A DNA stretch of 64,000 nt from DATFDN01 sp963767645 (GCA_963767645.1 CAVYEW010000014.1:1-64000), one strand, 5' to 3'. Shown: positions 26,910 through 34,503, numbered from the stretch's first letter. Program-made: numbers and translations. The notes: generated from the sequence alone by a model not told the origin.

Positions 26910-27274
26910 GCCGCTGGGCCGAGGCGTTCCAAGCCGCCATCGCGTCGGAGGCTGACATTGTTGACGCTATGGACACTGTGGAGCCCAACCCCTTCCCGGC
27001 CGGGCACAGCGTCCACAAAGTCAGCAGTGTCACGCCGGGGAAGGATAGCAGAGGCGGTTGTGCGGCGGGTCCGGCGATGGCGCACTGGGTGCATTCCGCA
27101 CTCCGCGAGGCCCGCGCCTGGTCCTATCCCCTCACCCTGCCCGGGGCCGCGGATTGGTGCGCGTGCTGCAAGGGGCATTGCTTCTGGACGCGCGCGAGCA
27201 ACCCAGGCTGGCGGTGCTGGACCTGCCACCCGCCCGTGCCCGGCTGGACCGATGTGCGGAAGCTGCGGACGTGA
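26906..27274 (+). CDS. Hypothetical protein with C-terminal zinc-ribbon-like cysteines
   Basis: A 122-residue protein starting MSRWAEAFQAAIASEADIVD, with ATG overlapping the DUF3987 stop (ATGA). The N-terminal half is polar and probably disordered. The C-terminal half has DWCACCKGHCFW and WRCWTCHPPVPG, giving paired CxxC-type sites likely to bind zinc. Such small proteins often follow the primase/DUF3987 pair in integrative elements. Function unknown; DNA or RNA contact is plausible. Confidence 0.65.
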   Translation: MSRWAEAFQAAIASEADIVDAMDTVEPNPFPAGHSVHKVSSVTPGKDSRGGCAAGPAMAHWVHSALREARAWSYPLTLPGAADWCACCKGHCFWTRASNPGWRCWTCHPPVPGWTDVRKLRT

Positions 27275-27372
27275 CCGGCGCCCCTGCCACTCTGCCGGCG
27301 CCCAGCCCCGTACGCCGTATCGAGCTGTTCGCCCGCGAGCGGCGCCCGGGCTGGGATATGGGCATTGGGTGA
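27271..27372 (+). CDS. Very short overlapping ORF, tentative
   Basis: GTG at 27271 overlaps the preceding stop (GTGA) and opens a 33-residue frame with IELFARERRPGWDMG near its end. The overlap matches the chain used by the genes before it, which is the only support. No family is recognised. Confidence 0.3.
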   Translation: MTGAPATLPAPSPVRRIELFARERRPGWDMGIG

Positions 27373-27530
27373 TGTCCGCCTATTTAGGACAGCACCAGAT
27401 GAGGCGCTGGACATGATGCGCTGGACGCAGAGAGACAACCCACTAGCTTGCTATAGAAACCTGTTACCTATGCGAGCGCATTCTGGCTTGGCGATCTTCA
27501 TTCGGAGTATAGGACCAGTAGGAGACACGA

Positions 27531-28778
27531 ATGCGACGTGTGCTGGTGTGGGTTCTGCTACTCGCAACTTTTGAAGTCGCCGGCGCAGCAATGCTGCCCG
27601 AGCCGGGCTACTCCCAGGAGGCAATCAACTTTGTCCCAGATGCGTCTTCCGCACCAAGTTTCGATTGCGGTCGCGCGCGCTCCCGCGTCGAACGCCTGAT
27701 CTGCAGCTCTCCTGATTTGAGCCGAAAAGACCGCGCGGTCGCACAGGCATACGCGTTGGCGCAGACAGCAAATCCGGGCGAAGCCTCGGATGCCAGGCAG
27801 GCACAGCTCACTTGGTGGAAGCAGCGGGAAGCGTGTGCGAACAGCGGCACCGCGATACTGACCTGTGTGGAAAACGCATATAGCGCCCGCTTGAGCGAAC
27901 TCGGCGGGGCTGCTCAGTCGATAAGAGACCAGGGCTCAATTGCCACAGCCGCCGCTGCGCCGTCACCCGATCAACCCGCATCTTCAAGCCTGGACGCCCA
28001 CTGGCGGCCGGACCCCCGAGGAGTTCAGTTTTTGAAGAGGCTGGTTGAGAATGACGCGGATACATACGTAGCGGGCGGCAGGAGCTTCATCAATTGGAGC
28101 AAGGCGCCCGAATTAATGCCACCGCCCTCAGAATTCAGCATCTCCGCTATCGAGCTTTGGCGAGCCTACGAAGCAAACCAAATTGCAGCGGATGCCAAAT
28201 TCAAGGGCAAATGGCTCAATATATCGGGTAATATAACCCATATACGAAAGGATTCGGCAACCGATACGCCGTATGTTGAGCTTGTCTCATCTCCTTACGG
28301 CATGACGGATGTAAAAGCTTATCTGGCTGACGACATGATCGAGGAGGCGTCGGCGTTTAAACCGATGCAGCAAGTGAGTCTTTTATGCTTCGACACCGGT
28401 CTCGAACTCATGGCTCCCACTCTGCGCGACTGCCGCAGCCCACAAGCAGTGAGAGGTTCTGTGGATAAATTCCTCGATGGGCAGATTGAGGGCTGGATTT
28501 ACGGTCGAAGCCAGCCGACTTTCCTATCCAGCACCCAGGACAGGGAATGGCTCTTCAGTATTTATTGGATAGGCTCACAGCTGCCATCGAACTCGCCGTG
28601 CTCTATATCGTTCTCTCAAGACGGTTGTGCGGGTGTGTTCTCCCAAATTCGACACCTCAACAGTAACATGGCTTTTATAACAGCTTATTATGCTGCCGAG
28701 GGAGCGTTACATCTCCCAGATGCCAGGTCGCTGTCGGCGGAAGGGAGCAAATTCGAACTCGGAAAACCCATGAGATGA
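27531..28778 (+). CDS. Exported protein with LprI-like N-terminal domain (island cargo)
   Basis: A 415-residue protein starting MRRVLVWVLLLATFEVAGAA, a clear Sec signal peptide. Residues about 40-120 match the LprI/DUF1311 pattern: FDCGRARSRVERLICSSP, AVAQAYALAQ, LTWWKQREACANS and CVENAYSARL, with four cysteines spaced as in that fold. The remainder (about 160-415) has ELWRAYEANQIAADAKFKGK and a KWLNISGNITHI block reminiscent of OB-fold tRNA_anti-like domains, plus further cysteines. Its base composition is visibly AT-richer than its neighbours, suggesting separate acquisition. LprI proteins inhibit lysozyme or act in envelope defence, but that activity is not established here. Confidence 0.72.
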   Translation: MRRVLVWVLLLATFEVAGAAMLPEPGYSQEAINFVPDASSAPSFDCGRARSRVERLICSSPDLSRKDRAVAQAYALAQTANPGEASDARQAQLTWWKQREACANSGTAILTCVENAYSARLSELGGAAQSIRDQGSIATAAAAPSPDQPASSSLDAHWRPDPRGVQFLKRLVENDADTYVAGGRSFINWSKAPELMPPPSEFSISAIELWRAYEANQIAADAKFKGKWLNISGNITHIRKDSATDTPYVELVSSPYGMTDVKAYLADDMIEEASAFKPMQQVSLLCFDTGLELMAPTLRDCRSPQAVRGSVDKFLDGQIEGWIYGRSQPTFLSSTQDREWLFSIYWIGSQLPSNSPCSISFSQDGCAGVFSQIRHLNSNMAFITAYYAAEGALHLPDARSLSAEGSKFELGKPMR

Positions 28779-29032
28779 TCTAAATGCAATGCTGTCGGAT
28801 GACGGGCCGATGACATCCTCGCCAGCATCAAGCGCTTTTGCCTGCGCACCCTCAGCATCACCATCAGCGACGCAGCTTTGCCACGAATTTCAGGAGCAGG
28901 ACACTAGCACAGAGACGCTGGCCGCCAGAACAAGCCGGCGGAGGCAAACCGTATTGCTCTCCCGCGCGCGCGCGCGGTCGCACGCGAGGCAATTCGGTGT
29001 GCTATCGTGACCGCGAGATCGGAGACCGCGCG

Positions 29033-29506
29033 ATGCCCCGCACCCCAGGCACACGGATCGGCAACGGCAGCGGCCAGGGCGTTGGGCAAGGTCCCGGGTG
29101 GGGCGGTCCCGCCAAGGGCGCCGGCGTGTGGTCCGCCAACCCCTACACGACGCACACTCCGACAAGGCGGACCATTCCCGGCGGCAAGGGCGATCCTGGC
29201 AAGCGCGCGGCGCGCGACGCGAAGCGGCTCACCCAATGCGCCAAGGCCGATGAACTGCGGGCGCTACTGTCCGACCTCGCTTTTTTTGCCGAGCGCGAGG
29301 AAACGCGCCTGTCCGCCGCGATCGCGCTGCTGAACCGGCTCGAAGGCTTGCCGGTGGCGCGCAACGTCAATGTCGCGGTGAACGACATCAGCAAGATGTC
29401 GGATGCCGAGCTGGAAGCCGAAATTGCCGGATACCACGCCAAGGAGGCGACGCTCGCCGATGCCGGCAAGCCGCGCCTGGTTCCCATTGATTCCGAAGAA
29501 AACTAA
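29033..29506 (+). CDS. Hypothetical phage/terminase-small-subunit-like protein
   Basis: A 157-residue protein with a Gly/Gln-rich N-terminus (GNGSGQGVGQGPGWGGPAKG), a basic middle (KGDPGKRAARDAKRL) and a helical C-terminal half (ELRALLSDLAFFAEREETRL, then KMSDAELEAEIAGYHAKEA). The layout recalls small terminase or phage packaging-associated proteins seen near element ends, but I cannot match it firmly. The 28779-29032 stretch upstream holds no gene I can support. Its TAA overlaps an ATG for a broken downstream reading frame. Placement at the end of the element close to the tRNA is consistent with phage ancestry. Confidence 0.5.
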   Translation: MPRTPGTRIGNGSGQGVGQGPGWGGPAKGAGVWSANPYTTHTPTRRTIPGGKGDPGKRAARDAKRLTQCAKADELRALLSDLAFFAEREETRLSAAIALLNRLEGLPVARNVNVAVNDISKMSDAELEAEIAGYHAKEATLADAGKPRLVPIDSEEN

Positions 29507-29854
29507 TGGGATGAGAACCGGCACGCCGATCTCGACCGGCTCGAAACGCTGGAAGCCGAGGCACAACGCCTGCGGGAGCGCACCGCGAGCTTCGGCATGA
29601 TCTTGAGCGCCGGCCCGCCTCGCCTGATCGACGCCATGCGGCGCGCGGCGGCCGTGCCCGTGCTCAAGTCCACCGAGGCCGGGAAAGCCGCGTGGAGGGT
29701 ATGCGGCGGCGCTGGTGCGAGGGGCGCGGGGGGTGGTGCCACGACGCGGGATGTCGCTGTCGTGATGCCCGGCGGGCGCCCGATGGCGAAGCCGTGGTGG
29801 TCCGCGACCATGCCGGCAGCAACGTGGCGGTGTTCGCGGCGCGGATCTATCTGA
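29506..29854 (+). pseudogene. Degraded coding fragment at the right end of the island
   Basis: Directly after the preceding stop, ATGGGATGA would end after two codons, but a one-G shorter version (ATGGATGAG) opens MDENRHADLDRLETLEAEAQ, which looks coding and continues through ASFGMILSAGPPRLIDAMRR. Later the codon pattern moves to another frame (DGEAVVVRDHAGSNVAVFAA), so a second shift is likely. It may be the remnant of a gene cut at the island border. No family is recognised. Confidence 0.4.
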
Positions 29855-29883
29855 ACGCTGATCAAGGACCGATTGGGAGCGGA

Positions 29884-29903
29884 GTGGTATCCGTCCAGTA
29901 TCC
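29884..29903. repeat. Candidate integrase arm site, right end
   Basis: GTGGTATCCGTCCAGTATCC differs from the left-end site at 21715 by one base and lies in the same orientation 48 bases inside the right att repeat. The paired GTATCC words are retained. It is a candidate arm-type integrase binding site. Confidence 0.55.
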
Positions 29904-29951
29904 ACGAACCGGCTGCGCTCCCGAGATGGTCCCTCAAGTACCTGAAAACGT

Positions 29952-30028
29952 TGGTCGGAGCGGCGGGATTCGAACCCACGACCCCCAGTCCCCCAGACTG
30001 ATGCGCTACCAGACTGCGCTACGCTCCG
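29952..30028 (-). tRNA. tRNA-Pro (anticodon GGG), integration target
   Basis: Read on the minus strand, the 77 bases fold into a full cloverleaf: acceptor CGGAGCG pairs with CGCTCCG, the D arm contains CTGGTAGCGC, the anticodon loop is CTGGGGG with GGG at the decoding positions, and the T arm has GGTTCGAATCC. The 3' A-CCA is encoded. Its 3' 45 bases are duplicated at 21574-21618, and the island replaces the original downstream sequence without damaging the gene. The neighbouring MerR and ihfA genes reproduce an arrangement conserved in alphaproteobacteria. Confidence 0.95.
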
Positions 30029-30074
30029 GCCGTGCGGCTTTCCTAGCAGCGCGCGACAGCGGCGGCAACGCTGC

Positions 30075-30623
30075 TCAGGCCAGCAGGGCGCGCAGGACCT
30101 CCAGCTCGCGCAGGGTCTCGGCGAGGACGGCTCGCAGTCGCTCGACCTCCGCATCGGCGCGGGCGCGGGGCGCCGGGCGGGGCGCTGGCCCGGGGGGCGA
30201 CCCAGGGAGCGATCCAGGGGGCGGGATGTCGAGCACCAACGCCGGAGCAGCCTCGCTGGGGATGGGCAAGGCGCGCTCGGCGGCGGCCGCTTCCTGCTCC
30301 TCGGGCGCGGCCGGGGGGATGTCGTCCGACAGCCTGCCCCCGCCCTCGCGCAGCAGGCGCTGGACGCCCTTGATCGTATAGCCCTGAACATAAAGCAGAT
30401 CCGAGATCCGGCGCAGCAGCGCGATGTCGTCCGGCCGGTAGTAGCGCCGGCCTCCGCCCCGCTTGAGCGGCCTCACCTGCGGGAACTTCGTCTCCCAGAA
30501 GCGCAGCACGTGCTGGGGTATGTGCAGTTCGTCGGCAACCTCGCTGATCGTGCGAAAGGCGGTCGGCGCCTTCTTTAGCCTCGCCCGGCCGCCCGGCTCC
30601 TCGGTGCCGCCCGGATCGCTCAT
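30075..30623 (-). CDS. MerR-family transcriptional regulator
   Basis: A 182-residue regulator. The winged HTH lies at about residues 22-92: RTISEVADELHIPQHVLRFW, then RPLKRGGGRRYYRPDD and LLRRISDLLYVQGYTIKGVQ. The linker is Pro-rich and low in complexity, and a C-terminal coiled coil (DAEVERLRAVLAETLRELEV) probably mediates dimerisation. No cysteine set for metal sensing is seen. Its start overlaps the ihfA stop by four bases, so the two are co-transcribed; this ihfA-MerR-tRNA-Pro order is shared widely in alphaproteobacteria. The effector is unknown. Confidence 0.92.
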   Translation of the reverse strand: MSDPGGTEEPGGRARLKKAPTAFRTISEVADELHIPQHVLRFWETKFPQVRPLKRGGGRRYYRPDDIALLRRISDLLYVQGYTIKGVQRLLREGGGRLSDDIPPAAPEEQEAAAAERALPIPSEAAPALVLDIPPPGSLPGSPPGPAPRPAPRARADAEVERLRAVLAETLRELEVLRALLA

Positions 30624-30946
30624 TCGTCTTCAAGCGAGCCGACGCCCTCGGCGGGCGGCTCGCTTCCGTTGATCCGTGCCTTCAGCGCCTGGCTTGGCCG
30701 GAACACGAGCACGCGTCGGGGCAGGATCGGCACCTCCTGCCCGGTCTTGGGATTGCGGCCGACCCGACGCCCCTTCTGGCGGATCGAGAACGTGCCGAAG
30801 CCACTGATTTTCACCGATTGTCCGGTCTCCAGCGTGGCGGCCAGCCGCTCCAGCACCGTCTCCAGGAGGTCGGCGGATTCATTGCGCGAGAGACCGACCT
30901 GGGTATAGATGGTCTCGGCGAGATGCGCCCGGGTGACGGTGTTCAT
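30620..30946 (-). CDS. ihfA: Integration host factor alpha subunit
   Basis: A 108-residue HU/IHF-family DNA-bending protein. Signatures include TRAHLAETIYTQVGLSRNES, SVKISGFGTFSIRQKGRRVG and RNPKTGQEVPILPRRVLVFR, where NPKTG and the following Pro sit in the DNA-intercalating arm. With IhfB it bends DNA at replication, recombination and transcription sites. An acidic tail (GVGSLEDE) extends beyond the core. IHF is also a standard cofactor for tyrosine integrases, so its position next to the integrated element may be functionally convenient. A perfect inverted repeat overlaps the region just before the start codon (30949-30978). Confidence 0.95.
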   Translation of the reverse strand: MNTVTRAHLAETIYTQVGLSRNESADLLETVLERLAATLETGQSVKISGFGTFSIRQKGRRVGRNPKTGQEVPILPRRVLVFRPSQALKARINGSEPPAEGVGSLEDE

Positions 30947-30948
30947 TT

Positions 30949-30978
30949 CCGAACGGTAGAGAATCCCTTACCGTTCGG
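30949..30978. promoter_or_regulatory. Perfect inverted repeat upstream of ihfA
   Basis: Arms CCGAACGGTA (30949-30958) and TACCGTTCGG (30969-30978) are exact reverse complements separated by 10 bases. On the ihfA strand they occupy about 3 to 32 bases upstream of the ATG, overlapping where the ribosome site should be. It could be an operator (autoregulation by IHF or the co-transcribed MerR protein) or an mRNA hairpin limiting translation. Confidence 0.6.
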
Positions 30979-31103
30979 TCAAGGAACTCCCGCACGATCA
31001 GGTGCTTGGTCACTGCTTTGCCAACGCCGTCGCAGTTCCCGCTTGCGACGCGCTGCGCCCGGGTGCATGTGCGACCAATGCACCCCTGCCGCCGCCCGCT
31101 CAA

Positions 31104-31580
31104 TTGATCTCACCGCTGGGATGGCTGCTGGGCTTCCTGCTGCCTGCCTGTGGTGTCCCAGGGGCGCAGGGGGTGAGCCTGGTACCGTTCGACGTCGCGC
31201 GGATCGTCCGCCCGAGCAGCCCCAACACCGCGCTCGCCGCCCCGGCGGGTTTCGCCCCGGCCCCGGAGCTCGTGACCCCCATCTATCACGTCCCGCCGCC
31301 GGTTCTGTTCGAGGCCCTGCGAGGCGTCGGCGCCCGGCAGCCCCGGACGTTCCTCGCCGTGGACGACCCGGCGCGGCTGCAGGCGCAATGGGTCGCGCGC
31401 AGCCGGATGTTGAACTTTCCCGACATCGTGGCCGCCCAGGTGCTGGCGGCTCCGGACGGGTTCAGTCAGCTCGTCCTGTATTCGCGCAGCGTGTACGGCT
31501 ATTCGGATTTCGGCGCGAACCGGGCCAGGCTGCGCGCCTGGCTGGGGGCGATCGATGCCGCCGTGAAGCTTTCGAGGTGA
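31104..31580 (+). CDS. DUF1499 lipoprotein-like protein
   Basis: A 158-residue protein if TTG 31104 is used. That start gives ISPLGWLLGFLLPACGVPG, a lipoprotein signal with the lipobox LPAC. The longer frame from GTG 31002 adds a sequence with no signal character. The body matches DUF1499: VDDPARLQAQWVARSRMLNF in the middle and the family signature YSRSVYGYSDFGANRARLRA near the C-terminus. Neither start has a strong ribosome site, so the N-terminus is uncertain. The gene ends 10 bases before the ABC exporter, implying co-transcription. Molecular function of the family is unknown. Confidence 0.8.
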   Translation: MISPLGWLLGFLLPACGVPGAQGVSLVPFDVARIVRPSSPNTALAAPAGFAPAPELVTPIYHVPPPVLFEALRGVGARQPRTFLAVDDPARLQAQWVARSRMLNFPDIVAAQVLAAPDGFSQLVLYSRSVYGYSDFGANRARLRAWLGAIDAAVKLSR

Positions 31581-31590
31581 ACGTCCCCGC

Positions 31591-33372
31591 ATGAACGCCA
31601 TCGCCGCATTCCTCTCCGACGTGTGGCGGCTTGCCCGGCCGTATTTCCGCTCCGAGGAGAAGTGGTCCGCCTGGGCGCTGCTGATCGCCATCATCGCGCT
31701 GAACCTGTCCATGGTCGGCATGAACGTGGTGCTCAATTTCTGGAACCGGCTGTTCTTCAACTCTCTGCAGACCAAGAACTACCAGGCCTTCATCGACCTG
31801 CTGTTCACCTGGCGGCGCACCCAGGGCGGATTGATCATGCCGGGGTTCTGCGGGGTGGTCGCGGTCTATATCGTGGTCTCGATCTACGCCACGTACCTGA
31901 ACCAATGGCTGCAGATCCGCTGGCGGCGCTGGCTGACCAGGCGTTTCCTGGACGAGTGGCTGGCCGACCGCGCCTATTACCGCATCAGCCTCGCCGGCGA
32001 TGCGGGCGGGATCGGCACGGACAACCCCGACCAGCGGATCGCGGAGGACGTGCGCGACTTCGTCGCCACCACGCTGTCGCTGAGTGTGGATTTCCTCTCC
32101 ACCATCGTCTCCTTCGTGAGCTTCGTCGGCATATTGTGGGGCCTGTCGGGCGAGATCACGCTGCTCGGGGTCGTAGTGCCGGGCTACATGGTCTGGGTGG
32201 CGCTGGCCTATGCGGCGCTGGGTACCTGGCTCACCCATCTCGTCGGACGGCCATTGGTCGCGTTGCGGTTCCGCCAGCAGCAGGTGGAGGCGGATTTCCG
32301 CTACGCCCTGGTGCGCCTGCGCGAGAACGTCGAGGGCGTGGCGCTGTACGGCGGGGAGGCGGAGGAAGAGGGCAATCTGCGGGACCGCTTCGGCCGGGTG
32401 ATCCTCAACTGGTGGAACATCATGACCCGCATCAAGCGCCTGAACGCGCTGGTGGCCGGCTATAGCCAGATCGCCGTCATCTTCCCCTTCGTGGTCGCCG
32501 CGCCGCGCTATTTCAGCGGGCAGATCGAGCTTGGCGGTCTTACCCAGACCGCCGGGGCATTCGGCCGCGTGCAGGACGCGCTTTCGTGGTTCGTGAACGC
32601 CTATGCGACGCTCGCGCAATGGCGCGCGGTCGTCGAGCGTCTGACGGGTTTTCACAATGCGGTCGTGCTGGCCCGCGCCGCCGGCCAGGGCTTCCGCCTC
32701 GCCACCTCGCCCGATGGCTCGTTTCACTTCGACGATGTCACCTTGGCGCTGCCCGACGGAACGCCGATCCTGGAGCACTCCGCGCTGGAGTTCCGCCCCG
32801 GCGAGTCGGTCGTCATCACGGGCCGGTCCGGGTCGGGCAAGTCGACCTTGTTCCGCGCCGTCGCAGGCATCTGGCCGTTCGGCCAGGGGCGGGTGGAGCG
32901 GCCGGCCGAAAGCTGCCTGTTCCTGCCGCAGCGCCCGTACATCCCGCTCGGCACGCTTCGCCACGTCGTGACCTACCCGGCCCCGGCCGAGGCCGTGCCG
33001 CGGGCCGACGTGGCGCGCGCGCTGGAGGAGTCCGGCTTGGCGAGGCTCATCCCCTACCTCGATGAAGACGCGAACTGGGCGCAGCGCCTCTCGGGGGGCG
33101 AACAGCAGCGCGTCGCGCTCGCCCGCGCGTTGCTGGCGCGTCCCGACTGGCTGTTCCTCGACGAAGCCACCGCCAGCCTCGATCCGGAGGCGGAGGCGGA
33201 GCTCTACCGCGTGCTGAAGCGGCGCTTGCCGGCGACGACCATCGTCTCGATCGCCCATCGCCCGAGCGTGGCCGATTTCCACGACCGCCGGCTGGTTCTG
33301 GAGCGTCCCGATGGACAAGCGGGCGATCTGGTCGCGCGGGAACCGGCGCCGGCACCAGCGGGGGGCGGCTGA
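31591..33372 (+). CDS. SbmA/BacA-like ABC transporter, fused permease and ATPase
   Basis: A 593-residue half-transporter of the ABC_membrane_2 family (SbmA/BacA, YddA, ABCD). The transmembrane domain spans about residues 25-340, including NVVLNFWNRLFFNSLQTKNY, a block typical of the family. The ATPase has Walker A GRSGSGKST (about 412), signature LSGGEQQRVALARAL and Walker B LFLDEATASLDPE. Relatives transport peptides, vitamin B12 precursors or very-long-chain fatty acyl groups. It follows the DUF1499 gene by 10 bases. The C-terminal tail is Pro/Ala-rich and short. Direction and substrate cannot be assigned. Confidence 0.92.
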   Translation: MNAIAAFLSDVWRLARPYFRSEEKWSAWALLIAIIALNLSMVGMNVVLNFWNRLFFNSLQTKNYQAFIDLLFTWRRTQGGLIMPGFCGVVAVYIVVSIYATYLNQWLQIRWRRWLTRRFLDEWLADRAYYRISLAGDAGGIGTDNPDQRIAEDVRDFVATTLSLSVDFLSTIVSFVSFVGILWGLSGEITLLGVVVPGYMVWVALAYAALGTWLTHLVGRPLVALRFRQQQVEADFRYALVRLRENVEGVALYGGEAEEEGNLRDRFGRVILNWWNIMTRIKRLNALVAGYSQIAVIFPFVVAAPRYFSGQIELGGLTQTAGAFGRVQDALSWFVNAYATLAQWRAVVERLTGFHNAVVLARAAGQGFRLATSPDGSFHFDDVTLALPDGTPILEHSALEFRPGESVVITGRSGSGKSTLFRAVAGIWPFGQGRVERPAESCLFLPQRPYIPLGTLRHVVTYPAPAEAVPRADVARALEESGLARLIPYLDEDANWAQRLSGGEQQRVALARALLARPDWLFLDEATASLDPEAEAELYRVLKRRLPATTIVSIAHRPSVADFHDRRLVLERPDGQAGDLVAREPAPAPAGGG

Positions 33373-33432
33373 CCGGGGCAGGGTCGCAGGGATCAGAGGG
33401 GGCGCATGATACCGGCCCGCCTTGTTCTCCCC

Positions 33433-33540
33433 GCCGTCATGCTCGCGCTTGTCGCGAGCATCCATGCCTTTGGCGGCAAGTGAAGGCGTGGATGCCCGGC
33501 CGGAGCCTGTCCCGGACTTGATCCGGCGGCCGGGCACGAC
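33433..33540. repeat. Dispersed palindromic repeat
   Basis: Two stem-loops stand in tandem. ATGCTCGCG (33439-33447) pairs with CGCGAGCAT (33453-33461) around a 5-base loop, and TGCCCGGCCG (33493-33502) pairs with CGGCCGGGCA (33527-33536) around an inner CCCGGA/TCCGG pair. The first stem is related to the repeat at 48783-48823. It lies between the ABC exporter and the convergent small lipoprotein gene. Confidence 0.65.
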
Positions 33541-33601
33541 AGGAAAGGCAACAGGTCGCTTCAGCGCAGCCTGGGCATGAGGCCTCGGCCGGCACTCCCC
33601 C

Positions 33602-33769
33602 TCACGGCTTCGGATCGATCACCTGCGCGCACGCATCGGTCGGTGCCGCCGCGACATGCCCGACGACCGGGACGATGTCGAGGCCGGCCGAGGTGATCCG
33701 GCAAGGCGCGGCGAACAGCCCGCACCCGGACAGCGACAGAAGCCCGAGAAGAAGCGCCACACGAATCAT
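33602..33769 (-). CDS. Small lipoprotein, DUF6726-like
   Basis: A 55-residue protein read on the minus strand: MIRVALLLGLLSLSGCGLFA is a textbook lipoprotein signal with lipobox LSGC (Cys16). The mature part, APCRITSAGLDIVPVVGHVA then APTDACAQVIDP, has two more cysteines. Small lipoproteins with this VPVVGHVAAAPTDAC block recur in Acetobacteraceae and relatives. The gene sits between the ABC exporter and the isochorismatase-like gene, convergent with the former. Function unknown; probably outer-membrane anchored. Confidence 0.75.
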   Translation of the reverse strand: MIRVALLLGLLSLSGCGLFAAPCRITSAGLDIVPVVGHVAAAPTDACAQVIDPKP

Positions 33770-33875
33770 GCGGCGACCGTGGCATGCAGTTCAGGCTTCG
33801 GTCAACGCCGCTGTTTCCGCCAACCAAGGATCGTGTGCGGCGTTCCGCTCGCGCGACTTACCTAAGAGGACTCTC

Positions 33876-34484
33876 GTGACTGGTGATAAGCTCCCCTTCG
33901 GTCCGCTCACCGCGCGCACGGCGCATCTATGCGTCGACATGCAGACCTTGTTCGCCGAACGCACCGACTGGCACCTCCCTTGGCTGGAGCGCGTGCTGCC
34001 GGTGGTGGAGCAGATCGCCGGCGCGCATCCGTCGCAGACGGTGTTCACCCGCTTCGTTCCGCCGGCCAGGCCGGAGGACATGCACGGCACGTGGCGCCGC
34101 TACTACGAGCGGTGGCGTCGGATGACGCGCGAGCAGCTGGACCCGGAGCTGATCGAACTGGTCCCCTCGCTGGCGAAGCTGGTGCCGCCGGCCACGGTGA
34201 TCGACAAGAGCCACTATTCCCCGTTCACCGAGCCCCGCCTGTCGCGCCTGTTGCAGGAACGCGACATCGACAGCCTAGTGATCACCGGGGCGGAGACCGA
34301 TGTCTGCGTGCTGGCGGCGGTGCTCGGCGCGGTGGATCTGGGGTTTCGCGTGGTGCTGGCGCGCGATGCGTTGTGCAGTGCCTCCGACCGCACCCATGAC
34401 GCGCTCCTGACCTTGTACCGCGAGCGGTTCGGCCAGCAGATCGAGATGGCGTCCGCCGACGTGATCCTGGCGAACTGGCCCTGA
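33876..34484 (+). CDS. Isochorismatase-family cysteine hydrolase
   Basis: A 202-residue alpha/beta hydrolase of the isochorismatase-like superfamily. The triad is visible: Asp in TAHLCVDMQTLF (about residue 18), Lys in VIDKSHYSPF (about 110) and the nucleophilic Cys in GAETDVCVLAAVLGAVD (about 147). This points to a nicotinamidase-like or other amidohydrolase rather than a true isochorismatase. GTG 33876 after AGAGGA is the likely start, since the longer frame upstream overlaps the divergent lipoprotein gene and lacks domain character. No partner gene suggests the substrate. Confidence 0.88.
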   Translation: MTGDKLPFGPLTARTAHLCVDMQTLFAERTDWHLPWLERVLPVVEQIAGAHPSQTVFTRFVPPARPEDMHGTWRRYYERWRRMTREQLDPELIELVPSLAKLVPPATVIDKSHYSPFTEPRLSRLLQERDIDSLVITGAETDVCVLAAVLGAVDLGFRVVLARDALCSASDRTHDALLTLYRERFGQQIEMASADVILANWP

Positions 34485-34503
34485 GCGAACTGACCCTGAG
34501 CGC

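Larger units (their letters stand above)
21574..29996. mobile_element. 8.4-kb integrative element in tRNA-Pro(GGG)
   Basis: The element is bounded by perfect 45-bp direct repeats, and the right copy lies inside a complete tRNA-Pro gene. A tyrosine integrase starts 170 bases inside the left repeat. Next come small overlapping ORFs, an AlpA-like DNA-binding protein, a CHC2/toprim primase-like protein and a DUF3987 P-loop protein. Then a cargo segment of visibly lower GC (27531-28778), and a terminase-small-subunit-like or unknown ORF near the right end. No capsid, portal, conjugation or plasmid partition gene is visible. The content fits a satellite-type or minimal integrative element with its own replication genes. 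All genes of the element read rightward, toward the tRNA. Confidence 0.9.

Noticed and set aside
21574..29996. A CRISPR array or defence island
   Set aside because: No regularly spaced repeats or recognisable nuclease, methylase or Cas gene was found in the element.
33407..33483. A 25-residue hydrophobic peptide beginning MIPARLVLPAVMLALVASIH
   Set aside because: It is encoded by the palindromic repeat and has no ribosome site; its arms occur elsewhere, so it reads as repeat DNA.
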